A stretch of 64,000 bases of DNA from contig JALCCG010000055.1 in assembly GCA_023212695.1 (NCBI GenBank), forward strand, positions 1-64,000, written 5' to 3'. Below are positions 61,801 to 64,000 of this stretch, piece after piece. The position numbers and the translations under genes were made by a program. How positions within the stretch are numbered: the stretch's first letter is position 1; the number at the start of each line of letters is the position of its first letter. The notes beneath the pieces were generated by a model. That model ran no database searches and had not been told where the DNA came from. It worked only from the letters and a program-made list of their open reading frames with translations. This DNA comes from Sporisorium sorghi. Taxonomy: Eukaryota; Basidiomycota; Ustilaginomycetes; Ustilaginales; Ustilaginaceae.

Positions 61801-61996
61801 CGACCAGCAGAAGGGCCTGAATGCAAAGGAGTGGATCGACACCGCCGCACAGCACCTCGGCGGCAAGGGCGGCGGCAAGGCAGACTCGGCTCAGGGAGTC
61901 GGCGAAATGGGCGGCCAGGCGCTCGACGACGCCATCGAGGCCGCAAAGAGGGTGTACACGCTCAAGTGCGAGGAGAGCGGCATGCCGCTGCAGTAG
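58802..61996 (+). CDS. ALA1: Alanyl-tRNA synthetase with two candidate starts
   Basis: From the ATG at 58802 the protein has 1,064 residues; an in-frame ATG at 59024 gives 990, the usual cytosolic size. The 74 residues between are Arg/Ser/Thr-rich without acids (MPTARACTLLAPGIARSFPL...), a typical mitochondrial presequence, so one gene probably feeds both compartments, as in yeast ALA1. Catalytic motifs (FFEERAHTFVPSS-type start, then GATGPCGPCSEIHYDR) and the editing-domain zinc residues HTATH and CGGTHV are present, followed by a C-Ala domain. No intron. Convergent with the Cys-rich gene. Confidence 0.95.
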   Translation: MPTARACTLLAPGIARSFPLISTARLTASRLAYTPSSLFQTRHLQSSFVRPATRSNTLAHGLSTSGRRLYASPTMTDTQPTSGTVNAATTSRFGDWPATKVRNTFTGYFEERAHTFVPSSSTIPYDDPTLLFANAGMNQYKPIFLGIADPNSSFGSMKRAVNSQKCIRAGGKHNDLDDVGKDTYHHTFFEMLGNWSFGDYFKKEAIEMAWELLTKVYGLPKDRLYVTYFEGDAKQGLEPDLEARDLWLKVGVDEDHILTGDAKDNFWEMGATGPCGPCSEIHYDRIGGRNAAHLVNKDDPNVIEIWNNVFMQFNREDDGKLRPLPAKHIDTGMGFERLVSILQDKPSNYDTDVFTPIFDKIQQLTGARAYTGKLGAEDKDGIDTAYRVVADHVRTLTFAISDGGVPDRDGRGYVLRRILRRGTRYVRKYFQVPIGSFFSQLVPTLVDQMGHFFPEITKKVDDVKAILDEEEASFARTLDRGEKLFEEYAAKAKADGKKELSGNDVWKLYDTFGFPVDLTLIMAEEQGLGVNEKEFEAAQAESKELSKAGGKKSEAEAVKFDVHDLGHLEKDASVPKTQDDFKYGVNTVKASVKAIYQDHSFVADTTKIGDRAKNFGILLDRTCLYAESGGQQADTGTIVIDGKTEFVVEDAQVFSGYVLHIGHLKRGELALNDEVVVSYDQTRRGPLQSNHTATHILNFGLREVLGDHIDQKGSLVAPSKLRFDFSHKQGVNVQELKKIEDISIDWIKRDVGVFAKEMPLEVAQKIPGLRAVFGEAYPNPVRVVTLEYDLDTIAGDLENAKWRGTSVEFCGGTHVAKTGDIGEFVITEESGIAKGIRRIIAVTGAEAASVTRVADDAEARLGEIDALTEQSEKDAALKAFGTQLAQLDMSVVRKAALNERFAAIRKALDTGLKAKDKADTKLVVSAVEEHFKLNPNATVLIAKFDVGANMKPLASAINTVKKLNKSAYLFSQLLDPNGTKLAQGTALKAKVIHTAYVSKHDQQKGLNAKEWIDTAAQHLGGKGGGKADSAQGVGEMGGQALDDAIEAAKRVYTLKCEESGMPLQ

Positions 61997-62486
61997 AGCG
62001 CTCGTGATCAGCCGGTGCAATGTTGAAGGGGGAAGTCTGTGAATGCGATTGTTCTGATGATTTTGCTAGACGAGTGACTGGTGTACATATGAAGCGTGAC
62101 ATGACATTGTTTTGGTGGTGTACAAATGAGACGAGGAGGGGGGACGGAACGAGACGGGACTGAGTCTGCTTTGCTTTTTGCGGGAATGAGACGAGAACTT
62201 GACTGAGACGGGACGGGACGGGAATCTTGGCTTTTGAGAAGTCGTGGTACAGATGAGACGAGGTTAACGAACGAGATCGAGATGCCAGCAACGGTCTTGA
62301 CACAGGATGAGCGCTGAGATGCGAGCAACGGCCGTGGACACGGCACAAATTGTTCAAGAGGTGCTGAGCGTGGCAGGACGGGTGCCAACAAGTGCTGATC
62401 GAGACGCGAGGATCAGCCTACGGCACAGGGCAAGACTGCCCACGGTGCTGAGCTCTCGCAGAGCAGGGCGAAATGTCGAACGACGC
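61997..62486. other. Convergent intergenic region with GACGGGAC repeats
   Basis: 490 bp between convergent stops. It is dominated by degenerate GAGACGAG and GACGGGACGGGAC words (about 62130-62280). No gene is seen. Confidence 0.55.
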
Positions 62487-63713
62487 CTACATGTTGGACT
62501 CGCGGAATCGCTTAGCTGGATGCTGGCGGCGTTCCTCGTCCAGAGCGCGAAGCATGCAAGCCATACGAAACGAGACCGCGCCGTCTTGAGCAGAGGTGTT
62601 GCAGACGGCGACGCGCTGCTCGAAGCGTCGCACGAGATCGTCGTCGATGATCGGATCCAGGTCACGTCGAGAGAAGGTATCTTGAGGTGCCGCGCGGCTG
62701 AGCTCGAGGTCGCGTTCGAGTTGACGTTGCTTCTGCAGCAGCTCGACCCTCTGCTTGTCCGTCAGATACCAAGGCTGGATAACGTCGACGTCGTCGTCGC
62801 TATCATCGTCGTCGTCGTTGCTCTGCCTGTGGTCGAAGGCGCCTGTCTGCTTGCGGATGCCGTCAATAGCGCCTTTGGAGTCTCGATAGACGGCGGCTTC
62901 CAGATCGACATTGTCGCATGCCTCCAGACAAGACAAATCCGAGAGCGGCAGCTCTTGCTGTGCAAAGGTATGCACGGTGCGCAAGGCAAAAAGACGCGCG
63001 AGCTGCGCTTCTGCGTCCATCATCTCGAGCCTGGCTTTTTCGTCGCGAATGCGCTGCAGCTTCTGTTGTCGAAGTTGCACGCGTTGAGGGACGAAGCGCA
63101 GCACCATTCGACGCCTCGCGGCCAGCGTGCGCGTGGAAAGGAGTTTCATGGTGAGCGAACCGAACTCGCCGAGTGCCCGTCTCGCTCGTGATCGAGTCTC
63201 CTCGTCCAGATCTTCGATACGGCGTGCAGGTGCGGGATGAGCGTTGTCGACCTCATCATCGGTATCAACCCAAGGCACGATGTTGTCGTCGGAAGCATGG
63301 CCGTCGACCAGCTCGTATCCGTCGGGGGCCACGTTGTCATCTGCTTGGACGGCCTGCTTCGTCCTGCAGAGAGCGCAGACACGTCGCGCGGCTGCATTGA
63401 GGCGGGTGTCCCCCTTGGTAAAGTAATCGGTCGTAAGCGGGTAGTCGATGCCGCACGATGTGCAGCAGCCTCGGAGAGTAGGCTCGGCGGGAGATGGAGC
63501 CGGAGCCCGGGCACGAACAGCAGCAGACGACGAACCGGCGGCAGGGCTCTGGCAGCACGCCCAGCAGATGATGTTTACTTTGGCCGGATTGTCGCCCCTG
63601 GCAACCTTCTTGTGGTATTTGGCGAGAGCGGACTTGGGGAAGCGATGGGAGGGCTGAGTCACGTCGCAGTGACTGCATGTGATGGCAGAATCACCGGCAA
63701 GATGGCGAGGGTG

Positions 63714-63748
<35 letters not shown>

Positions 63749-63779
63749 GACCATTATGATGATGAGAGTGACGAGGCAT
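62487..63779 (-). CDS. Cys-rich protein with two similar zinc-binding modules
   Basis: 430 residues, ATG at 63779. After a His/Gly-rich start (11 Gly from a GCC repeat), two modules follow the same plan. Module 1: CSHC, then FPKSAL, then CWAC (about 34-75). Module 2: CTSCG, then YFTKGD, then CALC (about 105-140). The CxxC-FxK-CxxC plan resembles the Stc1 domain that links RNAi to heterochromatin in fission yeast; this is a weak, motif-level likeness. The middle is helical and Arg-rich (about 195-260) and an Asp run lies near 315. A ubiquitin- or RNA-related adaptor is equally possible. I do not recognise the family with confidence. Confidence 0.55.
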
Positions 63780-64000
63780 GGCGACGCGGAGCCGACGCGA
63801 AACGTTGGCGCGGTCAAAAGTGAGCGGATCGATGACTGAACGCGAGACGGAAAGGTGTATGAAGTGATCTGATAGGGTACAGATGCAAGAAAGAAGTGAG
63901 CGAAGATGGTGAACTCAACAATGAGGTTGTATGAGAGAGGTGAGGATAGAAGAGGTGGGAAGGAGCAGGGGCGGCCGAAAGCGCAGCGCATGGCAACTGA
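63780..64000. other. Upstream flank of the Cys-rich gene
   Basis: 221 bp to the window end, promoter side of the minus-strand gene. No gene or repeat is seen. Confidence 0.5.

Noticed and set aside
58892..62020. 1,042-codon open frame on the minus strand
   Set aside because: It is antisense to alanyl-tRNA synthetase. Its Val/Leu/Asp/Arg-rich composition is the mirror of GC-rich codon usage; no motif is present.
1..64000. tRNA or rRNA genes
   Set aside because: I looked for paired A/B box-like words (GGTTCGAATCC type) and cloverleaf arms in the gene-free stretches and found none convincing; a covariance search would be needed to exclude them.

Overview
This 64 kb window reads as nuclear DNA of a smut-type basidiomycete (Ustilaginomycotina, probably Ustilaginales). 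The reasons are GC-rich coding DNA, mostly intronless long ORFs with a few short GT-AG introns, basidiomycete-style gene content (DASH subunit, alternative-start alanyl-tRNA synthetase, complex I accessory subunit) and dispersed homopolymer A/T tracts upstream of genes. The species cannot be fixed from sequence alone. A 99-base run of N at 57766-57864 shows that this is a draft scaffold.

Left end (1-11.5 kb): a mobile or repeat-rich region. It opens inside a Fanzor gene, the eukaryotic relative of TnpB/Cas12, whose RuvC and zinc-finger residues are all intact (1-1569). Convergent with it, 195 bp away, is a five-exon SNF2-type helicase gene (5816-1765) with one frameshift and a decayed Walker B motif. 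Pieces of this helicase and an 84-bp companion module recur at 7229-7370 and at 19865-20124. The first 167 bp of the window recur base for base at 11254-11420 as a truncated Fanzor relic. Between these lie two ordinary genes: a Golgi pH regulator/GTG-type membrane protein (7410-9083) and the DASH kinetochore subunit Duo1 (9556-10893).

Middle (11.5-45.6 kb): mostly housekeeping genes. These are a repeat-bearing disordered protein of unknown function, a complex I 21-kDa-type subunit, NADPH-cytochrome P450 reductase, a large coiled-coil protein, a Mam3/CNNM transporter, a P-loop NTPase gene broken by an in-frame stop, an F-box-like protein, a tetraspan membrane protein, histone acetyltransferase Esa1, splicing factor SF3B1, a small TUDOR-like protein, a divergent class II sirtuin, a CaCA-family cation exchanger and a Ser/Gln-rich disordered protein.

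Right end (45.8-64 kb): Nsa2 (60S ribosome biogenesis), Yip1 (ER-Golgi traffic), a THADA/Trm732 homologue (tRNA methylation), Gpi3/PIG-A (GPI anchor synthesis), Rmi1 (Sgs1-Top3 partner), an ankyrin-repeat protein with the assembly gap, alanyl-tRNA synthetase with two candidate starts for mitochondrial and cytosolic forms, and a Cys-rich protein with two similar zinc-binding modules.

The housekeeping genes show no operon-like logic. The feature most likely to be new biology is the Fanzor locus with its helicase neighbour and the scattered shared fragments. I rebuilt introns by eye from splice signals and reading frame; exon coordinates are given in each entry.
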